Positions 1-9,072 are shown, counted from the first letter of the stretch. The stretch is DNA of 64,000 nt from an uncultured Acidobacteriia bacterium (GCA_903909435.1 CAIVVT010000127.1:62001-126000); one strand, 5' to 3'. The notes: generated by a model not told the origin, from the letters alone. Made by a program: numbers and translations.

Positions 1-405
1 GCGTCCTCACCGCTTGAGTTTGTCCTCGCGGCCGATACTGTGGTGGTGGTGGACGGTGCGGTGCTCGAGAAACCCGCCTCGACCCTCGACGCCGAACGGA
101 TGTTGCTGCGCCTCAGCGGGCGCCCGCACGCCGTCCTGACGGGTGTGTGCCTGCTGCAGGGCGGTCAGGCGCTATGCGCGGTGGAATCCACGCGGGTTTA
201 CTTCTCCACTTTGTCCGAGGTAGAGGTGCGGGATTATTGCGCCAGCGGCGAACCGATGGACAAGGCCGGAGCTTACGCGATCCAGGGGCTGGCGTCGAAG
301 TTCATCGAGCGTGTCGAGGGCTGCTATTTCAACGTAGTCGGGCTGCCGGTTTCGCTTGTTTATCGCCTCTGCAAGCAGGCTGGTTACAGCTTCAACGAAG
401 GGTAA
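1..405 (+). CDS. maf: Maf-like nucleotide pyrophosphatase, 5'-truncated by the window edge
   Basis: The frame is open from base 1, so the gene begins before the window; the first in-frame GTG (position 40) is internal. The first residues read AADTVVVVDG and then LEKP, which is the ADTVV...KP core of the Maf/HAM1 pyrophosphatase fold (the Asp is the catalytic/metal residue in the family). The usual Maf C-terminal segment follows: a turn with DKAGAYAIQG, then a region ending in NVVGLPVSLVYRL. The family hydrolyses non-canonical or modified nucleoside triphosphates in the cytoplasm as a house-cleaning enzyme. About the first third of a normal ~190-residue Maf is missing. The 3' end overlaps the convergent EVE-domain gene by 22 nt. 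The family call is firm; which nucleotide it prefers cannot be seen. Confidence 0.9.
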   Translation, partial: ASSPLEFVLAADTVVVVDGAVLEKPASTLDAERMLLRLSGRPHAVLTGVCLLQGGQALCAVESTRVYFSTLSEVEVRDYCASGEPMDKAGAYAIQGLASKFIERVEGCYFNVVGLPVSLVYRLCKQAGYSFNEG

Positions 406-794
406 CGCGTTCGCATCCAGCTCACAAAGGACTCTGGAGCGGCCATGGTCGAAAGCCGGCTTTGCCGGACCAATGCCCAGTCAGCGAACAACCCCGAGCT
501 CTTAACCTCCGCCAGCGTCGCGGGCGGGCTGATTTTGAGCACAAACTGCATCTCAACGACCCACGATTTGGCGTTGGCAGGGTCTGGCCGCGGTTCGCTG
601 ATTACTTTGGCGAGGGCGACGATGGCCGATTCGCCTTGGCTGTGATAAATAAAGACCCGGTCTCCGGGCCGCATGGCCCGAATTGCCTGTAAAGCCTGAG
701 CGTTCGTGACACCATCCCAGACTGTGCGTTTATCGCGGGCGAAGTCCTCAGCGGAGTAGGTCTGAGGGTCGGACTTTGCGAGAAAGTACGCCAT
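384..794 (-). CDS. EVE domain protein (thymocyte nuclear protein 1-like)
   Basis: 136 residues beginning MAYFLAKSDPQTYS, the standard N-terminus of bacterial EVE proteins. A WDGVTNAQALQAIR segment and GDRVFIYHSQGE follow, both hallmark EVE blocks that form the PUA-like pocket. EVE domains bind modified cytosine or other modified bases in nucleic acid; the bacterial single-domain role is not settled. An upstream in-frame start exists at 1025, but it adds about 77 residues with no family resemblance that cover the promoter side of the export gene, so the start at 794 is preferred. It is convergent with and overlaps maf. Length fits the family (about 135-150 aa). Confidence 0.88.
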   Translation of the reverse strand: MAYFLAKSDPQTYSAEDFARDKRTVWDGVTNAQALQAIRAMRPGDRVFIYHSQGESAIVALAKVISEPRPDPANAKSWVVEMQFVLKISPPATLAEVKSSGLFADWALVRQSRLSTMAAPESFVSWMRTRYPSLKL

Positions 795-834
795 AGCTGC
801 TTTCAGTTCCAGAACCAAGGTGCCGGGCACCTGG

Positions 835-907
835 CCATTTTGGATGTTAGAATACCAAAATAGGAAGTTCCCAGGCTTGGTTGCTGGCGATCTCCCTCCA
901 AAATAGG
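835..907. promoter_or_regulatory. Three CC-(A/T)-GG boxes upstream of the export operon
   Basis: The gap between the EVE gene and the export operon contains CCATTTTGG at 835-843 and an exact 10-mer, CCAAAATAGG, twice at 855-864 and 898-907. The two copies start 43 bp apart, close to four helical turns. The first box and the second form an inverted repeat (ATTTTGG / CCAAAAT, 11 bp spacer). This arrangement suggests binding sites for a dimeric regulator of the polysaccharide operon. That is inference from spacing and symmetry; no regulator is known. Confidence 0.4.
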
Positions 908-951
908 GTGGAGTCCTTCGGCCTTGGCCCCAGGAATACGGAGGAATGCTC

Positions 952-1611
952 ATGGCTCGTCTAATACGTCCTGCTCTCCGGTCAGCAGTTATCACTACCG
1001 CATTGTGCCTATCCAGTGGGCTCATTCTGGCTCCGGCTCAGGAGCCCAAACCTCAATCGATTCAAAACAGCCCGGATAAGCCGCAGACCCCCGCAGAAAT
1101 CAAAGCAGGAACCGTCGCGCAACCCGCTGCGGCGGTCGATCCAAACTCCTACAAAATCGGCGCTGAAGATGTGCTCGATGTTCGCGTCTGGAGGGAAGCC
1201 GAGCTTAGCGGGCAGGTGCGCGTGCGCCCTGACGGCAAGATCACCCTGCCTCTGGTGGGGGATATCCAGGCCTCAGGATTGACGCCGGCCGAACTGCAGA
1301 AGCATGCCATCGAAGCCTTTTCCCAGATCCTGAATACACCGCAGGTCATTGTCTCCGTGGTGTCGGTGCAGAGCAAGAAGTACTACGTGAGTGGCATGGT
1401 CGAAAAATCAGGGCCGTTCCCACTGGTCACCCCTACGACCATTCTCGAGGCGATGAGCATATGCGGATTCAGGGAGTGGGCCAAGCGGGGCAACATCGTG
1501 ATAATGCGCGGAACAACTCGCTTGAAGTTCAACTACAACCAGGTGATTAAGGGAAATCACCTTGAACAGAATATTCCGCTTGAGGACGGCGACCATATTT
1601 TCGTGCCCTAA
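952..1611 (+). CDS. Polysaccharide export outer-membrane protein (Wza/SLBB family)
   Basis: 219 residues with an N-terminal signal peptide (MARLIRPALRS, then a hydrophobic stretch) and a Pro/Gln-rich linker. A Poly_export domain starts around residue 48 (YKIGAEDVLDVRVW, then VRPDGKITLPLVGDI), followed by an SLBB-like segment (YYVSGMVEKSGPFPL). Proteins of this family form the outer-membrane exit channel for capsule or exopolysaccharide. An ATG six bases upstream (946) sits directly on the GGAGGA ribosome-binding site, so 952, with a 6-nt gap, is the better start. No lipobox cysteine is evident, unlike E. coli Wza. It is shorter than Wza (about 380 aa), as is usual for single-SLBB forms. First gene of a set with the Wzz-like and tyrosine-kinase genes. 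Confidence 0.88.
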   Translation: MARLIRPALRSAVITTALCLSSGLILAPAQEPKPQSIQNSPDKPQTPAEIKAGTVAQPAAAVDPNSYKIGAEDVLDVRVWREAELSGQVRVRPDGKITLPLVGDIQASGLTPAELQKHAIEAFSQILNTPQVIVSVVSVQSKKYYVSGMVEKSGPFPLVTPTTILEAMSICGFREWAKRGNIVIMRGTTRLKFNYNQVIKGNHLEQNIPLEDGDHIFVP

Positions 1612-1629
1612 TTGGGCGAAGGCGGCAGC

Positions 1630-3321
1630 ATGCAAGGCAGCGTTCAGGAACAACCCGTTAACGTGACTCGCCGGGTTCTCGATTTCGAGGATTACGTCGA
1701 GATTCTGCGCCGTCACCGGTCATGGATCATCGGTCCGGCATTTCTCGGCATAGTGGCCGGGGTGGTGATTGCTTTTCTGTGGCCGGACACTTTTCTGGCA
1801 TCCGGACAGTTGCGTGTTGTGCCGCCCAGAGTGCCTCAACGCCTGGTCGCCTCCAACATGAGCGAGGAAATGTCCCAGCGTGTCAATGCCATTTACCAGC
1901 AGATTGTCAGCCGCACGAATCTGATCAACCTCATCCAAAACCACAACCTCTACCCGGACAAGCGCAAGCGACTCCCCATCGACGACGTTGTCGAAGAGAT
2001 GCGGAAAGACATTGTAATCAGTCCGTTGCGTGGCATGACCACGGGCGTAACCGGTCGCAATAACATCTTTGCATTCACTGTTTCATTCGCCTATTCCGAT
2101 CGCCGGTTGGCCACCAAGGTTTGCTCGGACCTGATCTCGAAGTTCATGGACGAGAGTGCCACCTCACGATTCTCACAATCCCAGGAAACTACAGCTTTCT
2201 TCGATGAGGAGGCGGAAGGCGCCAAGAAGGCTCTGGACCAGTTGGATGCTCAAATCGCGGCATTCAAGGCTTCCAACTCTGGCGTGCTGCCCGACGAAGC
2301 AAACTCGCTCATGCTCAATGTTTCGACGGTTGAGACCAGCATTTCGAACTTGAACATGAGTATCAGCCGCGCGAATGGTGAGAAACTCCAACTCGAATCT
2401 CAATTGCGTTTCCTGAAGGATCAACAGACTGCGGCGCAACCACCGACTGCCGTTCCCGGTTCGACCGACGCCACGCCCGCGCCTGCTCCGGTCGTGCACG
2501 ACGAACGACTGAATCAGCTTGATGCGGAGGTCAACAAACTGGAATCGACCGTCTCGGCATTACGGGAGAGTTACAAGGAAACGCATCCCGACGTGCAGCG
2601 CGCGCTATCCCTGCTCGCTGCCAAGAAGCGAGACCGCGACCAGTACGCGGCAAAGTTGGCGGCAACTAAGCCGGCAGAAGGCTCCGGACGCGGTTCCGCA
2701 GCGGCTTCCGGTCGCAATCCTACTCGCGAATTGTTGGGCCGCATATCCGCCCTGCAGGCGGCGGTGCAAGCCAAGGACATGGAGATCGAGGATCTCAACC
2801 ACCAATTGGAAGCAGCCCGCAATCGTTCCAGGACTCTACAGTCGAAGGTGGAGGCCAGTCCGCTCGCACGATCAGGCTACGTGGCCCTGATGCGTGATCG
2901 CGAAGGTGCGGCCCAACGCTACCAGGATCTGCTGAAGCGCACGCAGGAGTCCCACATGGCCACCAATCTCGAGAATCGCAAGCAAGGCGAAACGCTGGAA
3001 GTATTGGAGCCACCAGTGGTCCCCACCGAGCCCAATGCTCCCAAGCGGCCAATTATCATCGCCATTGCAGCCGTGGCAGGCCTGATGCTCGGCATTGGGC
3101 TCGCATTTGGGCGCGAACTGAAGGACGTGTCATTGAAGAGCCTGAAAGACGTTCGGGCTTATACTCGCTTGACCGTGCTGGGCAGCATCCCACTGCTAGA
3201 AAATGACTTCGTTGTGCGGCGCCGCCGGCGCGTCGCGTGGCTGGGATGGTCGGCATCTTTCCTGATTGGGGTGCTGCTCATGTCGGGAGCGGTCATCTAC
3301 TACTACACTGCCAAGGTCTGA
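1630..3321 (+). CDS. Wzz-like polysaccharide chain-length determinant / GNVR protein
   Basis: 563 residues. A short cytoplasmic N-terminus (DFEDYVEILRRHRSW) leads into a membrane helix and the Wzz domain. A long coiled-coil periplasmic region (about residues 190-470) with a Pro/Ala-rich break near 280 follows. A PxxP-like PNAPKRP motif then precedes a second membrane helix, and a third hydrophobic segment lies at the extreme C-terminus. Inner-membrane co-polymerases of this kind set exopolysaccharide length and contact both the outer-membrane exporter and the tyrosine kinase encoded on either side. A TTG at 1612 directly abuts the previous stop; the ATG at 1630 is preferred. The extra C-terminal helix is not standard for Wzz. 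Confidence 0.85.
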   Translation: MQGSVQEQPVNVTRRVLDFEDYVEILRRHRSWIIGPAFLGIVAGVVIAFLWPDTFLASGQLRVVPPRVPQRLVASNMSEEMSQRVNAIYQQIVSRTNLINLIQNHNLYPDKRKRLPIDDVVEEMRKDIVISPLRGMTTGVTGRNNIFAFTVSFAYSDRRLATKVCSDLISKFMDESATSRFSQSQETTAFFDEEAEGAKKALDQLDAQIAAFKASNSGVLPDEANSLMLNVSTVETSISNLNMSISRANGEKLQLESQLRFLKDQQTAAQPPTAVPGSTDATPAPAPVVHDERLNQLDAEVNKLESTVSALRESYKETHPDVQRALSLLAAKKRDRDQYAAKLAATKPAEGSGRGSAAASGRNPTRELLGRISALQAAVQAKDMEIEDLNHQLEAARNRSRTLQSKVEASPLARSGYVALMRDREGAAQRYQDLLKRTQESHMATNLENRKQGETLEVLEPPVVPTEPNAPKRPIIIAIAAVAGLMLGIGLAFGRELKDVSLKSLKDVRAYTRLTVLGSIPLLENDFVVRRRRRVAWLGWSASFLIGVLLMSGAVIYYYTAKV

Positions 3322-3405
3322 TGTATTGGCGTCGAGAGAAGCCGCAGCCAGGGAGCGTCCCGCCGCACCGGGCAAAGCAAGAAATCGCCACGAGGTAAGT
3401 TCACC

Positions 3406-4245
3406 ATGAGTCGAGTTCACGATGCGCTGCGCCGGTCGGATCCATCCGGAATGAACCCGCTCGGCCCGTCCGTTCCGCCGGTGCGCGGAGCCCAGTCGGG
3501 GCCTGCCTTGGATCTGACAGGTCTGCTTGATAAGATCGAGACCGTTCCCTACACTCCTTCTCCGGAGGCTTCGCTCATCGACTCCGCCCGTCCCGCCGAT
3601 CCGCCGGCAGAAGAGTTCCGCAGTCTCCGTACGCGCCTCAATCATCTGCAGACACTGCAGCCGATCCACTCGATTGTCGTTACATCCGCCTCACCGGCGG
3701 AGGGCAAGAGTTTCACTGCGGCGAACCTGGCCTTGGCTCAGTCCCACCTTGAAGGGAATCCGACATTGCTTTGCGATTTCGATTTTCGCCGCCCAGTAGT
3801 GCATAACCTCTTTCAAATTCCACGCAGTCCTGGCGCTACTGATTTTCTTCAGGGTAAGGCGCAATTGCACGAGGTTATCCGGAGGCTCGAAGGCACGAAT
3901 CTGTACATCATGCCGGCCGGGGAAGCAGTACTCAACCCGTTGGAGTTGATGAATCTGGCCGAGCTCAAGACGATGATCGACCGCCTGCCCAGCATCTTCA
4001 ACTGGGTTATTCTCGACTCGCCGCCGCTGCTCTTCGCTGCCGATGCTAACCTGCTGAGCACGCTTGTGCATGGGCTGCTATTGGTCGTCCGCATGGGGTC
4101 CACGACGATCGACGCTGTAACCCGCGCCATGGGCAGCCTGTGCCAAAACAACATCCTCGGGATTGTGGTCAACGGCGCCCAGAAGAGTGAGCTTTACAGC
4201 AAGTACACCTACTATCACTCTTATTACTATTCGAAGACCGAGTAG
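3406..4245 (+). CDS. CpsD/CapB-type bacterial tyrosine autokinase
   Basis: 279 residues. A low-complexity N-terminus precedes a BY-kinase domain with Walker A SASPAEGKS (Lys 101), a Walker A' segment TLLCDFDFRRP and Walker B VILDSPPLL. The C-terminus ends in a tyrosine cluster (YSKYTYYHSYYYSKTE), the autophosphorylation tail expected of this class. The kinase has no membrane helices of its own, so it would be activated by the Wzz-like protein encoded just upstream. By family knowledge, cycling tail phosphorylation controls assembly of the export complex. In Walker A', Cys-Asp-Phe-Asp replaces the more usual Asp-Ala-Asp. The family call is firm. Confidence 0.9.
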   Translation: MSRVHDALRRSDPSGMNPLGPSVPPVRGAQSGPALDLTGLLDKIETVPYTPSPEASLIDSARPADPPAEEFRSLRTRLNHLQTLQPIHSIVVTSASPAEGKSFTAANLALAQSHLEGNPTLLCDFDFRRPVVHNLFQIPRSPGATDFLQGKAQLHEVIRRLEGTNLYIMPAGEAVLNPLELMNLAELKTMIDRLPSIFNWVILDSPPLLFAADANLLSTLVHGLLLVVRMGSTTIDAVTRAMGSLCQNNILGIVVNGAQKSELYSKYTYYHSYYYSKTE

Positions 4246-4326
4246 TGGACAACCCGACCATCCTGGCCGCACTCCCTTTGTGGGCGCAAGGCGGCCGAAA
4301 CGTACGGTCGGTCGCAGCATTCGACA

Positions 4327-4370
4327 GCCGGCTGCTCACTAGGCTTGCGCTTCGGACGCGAGCAGCCGGC
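4327..4370. terminator. Strong inverted repeat after the export operon
   Basis: GCCGGCTGCTC at 4327-4337 pairs perfectly with GAGCAGCCGGC at 4360-4370, giving an 11-bp GC-rich stem around a 22-nt loop. It lies 81 bp after the kinase stop and before the next gene. No U-run follows, so it is either a Rho-assisted or processing hairpin or a weak terminator rather than a classical intrinsic terminator. Confidence 0.45.
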
Positions 4371-4428
4371 CGAGCACAATCCGGCTGCAGGATACCTATT
4401 GATCGCTGTGCTAGCATAGGCCTTTTTG

Positions 4429-5055
4429 ATGCCGACATCGCCATCGCAGAATGAACGCCGGCATAGTCTGCCCCATCTCGTCTGCAAACTCTGGGCCGGA
4501 CTTGCGTCCGGCATGCTTGCGGGGGGTGTCATTCTACTCTGGTTCTCGCTGCACTCGCTCGCGCATAGCGAATTCTGGTGGTCTAAGTTCAACGTCGCCG
4601 CTGGCTGGTTCTATGACACAGCGGTGTACCAGGCGGGCTTCAGCTGGGTTACTTTGTGCGGCGCATCGGTAATCCTCTTGTTCTATTGCATTGTCGGAGC
4701 CTGCTACGCTTGGTGCTGGGAAGCCTTGTTTCCTAGGCGGGCGTTTCTCACCACCGCACTTTTCGTGGCTGCCGTCTATTTGGTCGCCGTTTACCGCTTG
4801 TGGCCGTCGTTTGGTCCGTTTGCACGGCTTTGGTTCCCCTGGACCGCGACCGTGCCCGCACACGTCGCCCTGTTCGCGGCGCTAGCCCGATATCCGGCTT
4901 CTTACATTCGGCTGATTAACGAATTTGGCGATCCGGCCTGGCTACCGCGAAGCCGCCCTGAACCGCCCATGAACGTACAGGAAAAGCGACGGTCCGGGCC
5001 CGGTTTCGACCCTGCTGGCGAAGCGCCTTCGCCCACTGAATCGGCTAAGGATTGA
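4429..5055 (+). CDS. Uncharacterised four-helix membrane protein
   Basis: 208 residues with no recognised family. About four hydrophobic helices can be seen: around residues 20-45 (ASGMLAGGVILLWFSL), 72-95 (WVTLCGASVILLFYCIVGA), 104-123 and 130-150. An Arg/Pro-rich hydrophilic tail of about 50 residues, probably cytoplasmic, follows. It contains many aromatic residues (Trp, Phe, Tyr), typical of integral membrane proteins. ATG at 4429 is preferred to the adjacent TTG at 4426. It follows the polysaccharide export genes on the same strand but 183 bp away, across a strong hairpin. A role in envelope biogenesis is therefore only a positional guess. Confidence 0.6.
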   Translation: MPTSPSQNERRHSLPHLVCKLWAGLASGMLAGGVILLWFSLHSLAHSEFWWSKFNVAAGWFYDTAVYQAGFSWVTLCGASVILLFYCIVGACYAWCWEALFPRRAFLTTALFVAAVYLVAVYRLWPSFGPFARLWFPWTATVPAHVALFAALARYPASYIRLINEFGDPAWLPRSRPEPPMNVQEKRRSGPGFDPAGEAPSPTESAKD

Positions 5056-5063
5056 CGCAGCGA

Positions 5064-5093
5064 TTGTTCTATGCCTTTTACATCCTGTAGAAT
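5064..5093 (+). promoter_or_regulatory. Candidate sigma-70 promoter for bamA
   Basis: TTGTTC at 5064-5069 and TAGAAT at 5088-5093, separated by 18 bp, lie about 100 bp before the bamA start. The match to the consensus is moderate. Confidence 0.35.
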
Positions 5094-5195
5094 GAGGGTT
5101 TTGGGCCCTGAAGATGGGGACATTTCCTGCAACGGGCCGCAGGCCCGCAACGTCTCTTCCAAGGCGCACCGTAGAAAGGACCCGCTCTGCAACCG

Positions 5196-8100
5196 ATGAC
5201 CCTCAGGCCGAGAAGCCTGGCCGCTCTCTTACCCTGCCTTCCCGTCATCTTCTTCGCCAGCGCCCTGGCGGCGCGTGGTTATGCGCCGCAGGCTCCCGCT
5301 ACGCCTTCGACTCAGACGCCTCAGCAGCCCGCGCCGAAGAAGCCCAGCCCATTTGAGAATGTGCCCGGATCGGAAACTTCTAAACCCGCCGACCAGAAAC
5401 CGGCCGAGACGAAGCAAACCCCGCCTCCTTTCGAACAGGTGCCCGCAACCAAGGAGCCGGAGAAGCCCGCTCCAGAGCAGCCTCAAACCAGCAAACCGGC
5501 GGCCACTAAACCGGCCGAAGCAATTCCGGCCACCGAAGTCTCGAACATTGTCGAAGCGATTGAATTTCGTGGAGCCCGCCGCGTATCCCAAGACACGCTT
5601 AAGGCGCTCATCTTCACCAAGAAAGGTGACGCCGTTGACGAAGAGGCCTTGCACCGCGACTTCATGGCGCTATGGAACACTGGACGCTTCGACGATATCG
5701 TGCTTGAAAAAGAGAAGGGCAAGTCGGCTTGGGTCCTGCGCTTCAATCTGACCGAGCGAAGAGTTGTCCGTTCCATTAAATACGATGGCAACAAGTCCAT
5801 CACCGTGTCGGAAATCCTGGACCGCTTCAAGGAACGCCACGTCGGTCTGGCCGTGGAACAGCAATACGAGCAGAGCCGCGTAGCCCGCGCCACTCAGGTG
5901 CTTAAGGAGTTCCTGTCTGAAAAGGGGCGCCAGTTCGCGCTGGTTACGCCTCAGATCCGTCAGATTCCACCGTCCTCCGTGGAAGTCACTTTTAAGATCG
6001 ACGAAGGCATCAAAGTCAAGGTCGGGAGCATTGAAATCCTCGGCAACAAGGTGTACGGCAAGCGTGCTCTCGTGCGAGTGATGAAAAACTCCAAGCCCGT
6101 CGGCATCCCGCATTCCATTTTCCTGGAAAGCCTGTTCGCGAGCACCTACGATTCCAGCAAACTGGACGAGGATATGGAGCGGGTCCGCCAGTTCTACATG
6201 TCGCACGGCTACTTCAAGATGGCCGTAATCGACCACAAGGTGACCATCAAGGACACCGACGGTTCCGGCGCGCACATTCCGCTTTTTTATCCCAACAAGC
6301 CGGGCAAAAAGGCCGATATCCAACTCACAGTTGAGGAAGGCCGCCAGTATCGCCTAGGCAAGATCAATTTTGTGGGCGTCAAGTTATTCCGTACGCCCGA
6401 GACGCTGATGCGCCCGATTTTCGGCATGGCCGAGGGCGATATCTTCTCCACCGAAAAACTGCAAAAGGGATTCAAGAACCTGCAGAAGTTGTACGGCGAG
6501 TTTGGCTACATCGACGCTGTACCGGAGCCCGACTTCGAGCCTCAAGATGCCGACGGGAAGATGAACCTCACGATCAACGTCGATGAGGGGAAGCAATTCT
6601 TCGTCCGCCGTATCGATTTCAGTGGCAACACAACGACCCGGGATAAGGTCATCCGCCGAGAGATCATGCTCGACGAAGGCGACATGTACAACACGCGCCT
6701 GTGGGAGATGAGCGTCCTTCGGTTGAACCAGTTGGGATACTTTGAAGTCCTGAAGGCTGAAGAAGCAGCAGCCATTACCCGCGACACGAAGAACAACACC
6801 GTTGATATCACACTCAAAGTGAAGGAACGCGGGAAGAACTCCATTAGCCTGAATGGCGGCGTTTCCGCCATATCCGGCACGTTTATTGGAATGGGGTATT
6901 CCACTAATAACTTCTTAGGCATGGGCGAGACGCTCAGTTTGAACAGCCAACTGGGTACCCGCATCCGCAGCGCCACGTTCGGTTTCACAGAGCCGTACCT
7001 TTTCGACCTCCCGTTGAATCTGGGCTTCACGGTTTACATGCAGCGTTACAACTACGATCAGGCGCGCGAGGCTTCGCTGCTCTCCGGTTCCAACCTGATT
7101 TCTTTGTACAACTCGCTCGGAACGCAGAACCTGTTGAACTACGTAACCAACGGCTATGGAGCTACCGTATTCGCCAGCTATCCGCTGCGCCGCAGCTTTG
7201 CACGCCTCGGTCTGACCTACGGTATCGACCATTCGAACATCAGGCCACTCACTACCGCGGCGACCACCTATTTCAACTACTCTGACTTCCAGAATCTGAG
7301 TGGGCCTAACCAGCTGCACGGCATCATAACGAGCAAGATCACACCGTCGTACACGTACAACACCATCGACCATCCCATCACGCCCAGCCGTGGTCAGAGC
7401 ATGTTCGCCAGCTTCGGGTACTCCGGCGGCCCGCTGGGGGGCAACGTACAGACCCTGGAGCCGACGCTAACCTACACCCGCTTCATGAAGGGCTGGAAAC
7501 CCGGGCACGTGATCGGGTTCCGCCTGCTGGCCCGTATGGAAGCTGGCTACGGTGGACGCTCCGCACCCCCGTTCAGCCGTATCTTCATGGGTGGCGAACA
7601 GGACGTCCGTGGTTTCGAGAATTGGAGTATCGGCCCGTTTGCCTACATCCCGAGTACCGCCAGCGTTCCTGTTCTGAACGCGGACGGCTCGGCCCGTACC
7701 CAGAAGGTCATCGTCAACGGATCCGAGACGTTCCAGTCCGTCACGCAGACGATCCCGACCTACCAGATCATCTATCCGGGTGGCGACACGCAGGGTATTG
7801 CGAACTTCGAATATCGCATCAAGATCTTCGGCCCACTGGTCCTGGCCCTGTTCGGCGACGCCGGCGTCAATCGCGTCACGTTCCGCAACCAGCTGAAACT
7901 GAACCCGGATCGCATCGCGACGCTGAACGGGGAATTCCCAACGGCTGGGTTCCAGAACGAATCCATCCTCATACCGGGCAGCCAGAAGATCCGCACCTCC
8001 ACCGGTATGGAACTGCAGATCATGATGCCGGTAGTCAACGCGCCATTCCGCGTCTACTGGGCCTATAATCCGACGCTGTTGAACACCACATTTCAGTCGC

Positions 8101-8231
8101 CGATCGCAATCGATCCGACGATGTTCCCCAACCGTGCATCTTACCTGAACGCGGTGCAAACCTTCGGCCGTTCGTCCTCATATCCCGAGAAGCGCTCGAT
8201 GTTCCGCTTCACGATCAGCAGGACCTTCTAG
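5196..8231 (+). CDS. bamA: Outer-membrane protein assembly factor BamA (Omp85)
   Basis: 1011 residues. A signal peptide (residues 1-28) is followed by a Pro/Ala/Lys-rich segment up to about residue 110 that contains two copies of a PFExVP motif. POTRA repeats occupy roughly 118-540 (starting IVEAIEFRGARRVSQDTLKA), and the C-terminal half is a beta-barrel that ends in the aromatic signature FRFTISRTF. As the core of the BAM machine, it inserts beta-barrel proteins into the outer membrane. It is about 200 residues longer than E. coli BamA because of the disordered N-terminus and barrel loops. The ATG at 5196 gives a clean signal peptide. An OmpH/Skp chaperone gene follows 58 bp later, the classical arrangement. 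Confidence 0.95.
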   Translation: MTLRPRSLAALLPCLPVIFFASALAARGYAPQAPATPSTQTPQQPAPKKPSPFENVPGSETSKPADQKPAETKQTPPPFEQVPATKEPEKPAPEQPQTSKPAATKPAEAIPATEVSNIVEAIEFRGARRVSQDTLKALIFTKKGDAVDEEALHRDFMALWNTGRFDDIVLEKEKGKSAWVLRFNLTERRVVRSIKYDGNKSITVSEILDRFKERHVGLAVEQQYEQSRVARATQVLKEFLSEKGRQFALVTPQIRQIPPSSVEVTFKIDEGIKVKVGSIEILGNKVYGKRALVRVMKNSKPVGIPHSIFLESLFASTYDSSKLDEDMERVRQFYMSHGYFKMAVIDHKVTIKDTDGSGAHIPLFYPNKPGKKADIQLTVEEGRQYRLGKINFVGVKLFRTPETLMRPIFGMAEGDIFSTEKLQKGFKNLQKLYGEFGYIDAVPEPDFEPQDADGKMNLTINVDEGKQFFVRRIDFSGNTTTRDKVIRREIMLDEGDMYNTRLWEMSVLRLNQLGYFEVLKAEEAAAITRDTKNNTVDITLKVKERGKNSISLNGGVSAISGTFIGMGYSTNNFLGMGETLSLNSQLGTRIRSATFGFTEPYLFDLPLNLGFTVYMQRYNYDQAREASLLSGSNLISLYNSLGTQNLLNYVTNGYGATVFASYPLRRSFARLGLTYGIDHSNIRPLTTAATTYFNYSDFQNLSGPNQLHGIITSKITPSYTYNTIDHPITPSRGQSMFASFGYSGGPLGGNVQTLEPTLTYTRFMKGWKPGHVIGFRLLARMEAGYGGRSAPPFSRIFMGGEQDVRGFENWSIGPFAYIPSTASVPVLNADGSARTQKVIVNGSETFQSVTQTIPTYQIIYPGGDTQGIANFEYRIKIFGPLVLALFGDAGVNRVTFRNQLKLNPDRIATLNGEFPTAGFQNESILIPGSQKIRTSTGMELQIMMPVVNAPFRVYWAYNPTLLNTTFQSPIAIDPTMFPNRASYLNAVQTFGRSSSYPEKRSMFRFTISRTF

Positions 8232-8289
8232 GCTCAGGATGTACCGCATGGCGTGCTACCATTTGAGTGATCCCAGGAGTCTGAAAGCC

Positions 8290-8934
8290 GTGAATATGAA
8301 GTGTGTTCAGTGGAGCTTGGCCCTCGTGGCGCTCGCTCTTGCCGCCCCCTCCGCCCCGGCGCAAACGCCGACCAAAGTCGGAATTATCAATGTACAGGGC
8401 GCGATTCTTGCTACCAAGGACGGCGAGAAAGCTCGCGATGCCATCCGTGCGCGCTTCGAGCCTCGAGCCAAGGACATGGAAGGCCGCATGGCTGAGGTGA
8501 ATCGCCTGCGCGACCAGTTCAGCAAGGGCGCCAACACGATGTCGGCCGATGCGCGCGAGAAACTCAGCCGCGATATCGACGACAAGCAGAAGAAGTACCA
8601 GTGGGACTCCGAGGATATGCAGAACGAACTGCAGCAAGAGGAGCAGAAACTGGTCAACGAGATCGGTCAGCGGATGATCTCCATCATCGACGAGTTCGCC
8701 AAGGCCAACACTTTCGCTGTGGTGTTCGACGTTTCCGGCCAGCAGAGCCCCGTGCTCTGGGCGGCCAACGGCATCGACGTTACCACTCAGATCGTTGAAC
8801 TCTACGATAAGAAGTTCGGTACTGGTGGTGGAAGTCCAGCGGCGAGCGCCGCTCCGGCCGCTCCGGCGACGAGCGTCAAGCCTGTTGCCACCTCACCCGC
8901 ACGTCCTGCTGTCGCCGCTCCGAAGAAGCCGTAA
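8290..8934 (+). CDS. OmpH/Skp-family periplasmic chaperone
   Basis: 214 residues from GTG 8290, or 212 from ATG 8296. An AGGAG at 8275-8279 is 10 nt before the GTG, which favours it. A signal peptide ending near APAQ is followed by KVGIINVQGAILATKDGE, the conserved start of OmpH. A long charged alpha-helical coiled-coil arm follows (about residues 55-140), then the returning strand FAVVFDVSGQQSPVLW. The tail is Ala/Pro-rich and of low complexity. Skp trimers hold unfolded outer-membrane proteins in the periplasm and deliver them to BamA, which is encoded directly upstream. The length matches Skp plus the extra disordered tail of about 40 residues. Confidence 0.88.
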   Translation: MNMKCVQWSLALVALALAAPSAPAQTPTKVGIINVQGAILATKDGEKARDAIRARFEPRAKDMEGRMAEVNRLRDQFSKGANTMSADAREKLSRDIDDKQKKYQWDSEDMQNELQQEEQKLVNEIGQRMISIIDEFAKANTFAVVFDVSGQQSPVLWAANGIDVTTQIVELYDKKFGTGGGSPAASAAPAAPATSVKPVATSPARPAVAAPKKP

Positions 8935-9072
8935 GCTTTCATCGGTCATCAAACCTGAAGACAAGGGCAACCGCGGATGGGAAGTCCAGCCGATTGCCCT
9001 CTGTCTATTTGCAGCCCGAGGCGATTTCGCCATCAACTCAGCGCGGTAGCGGATACGACCCCAGTAGGGTCG

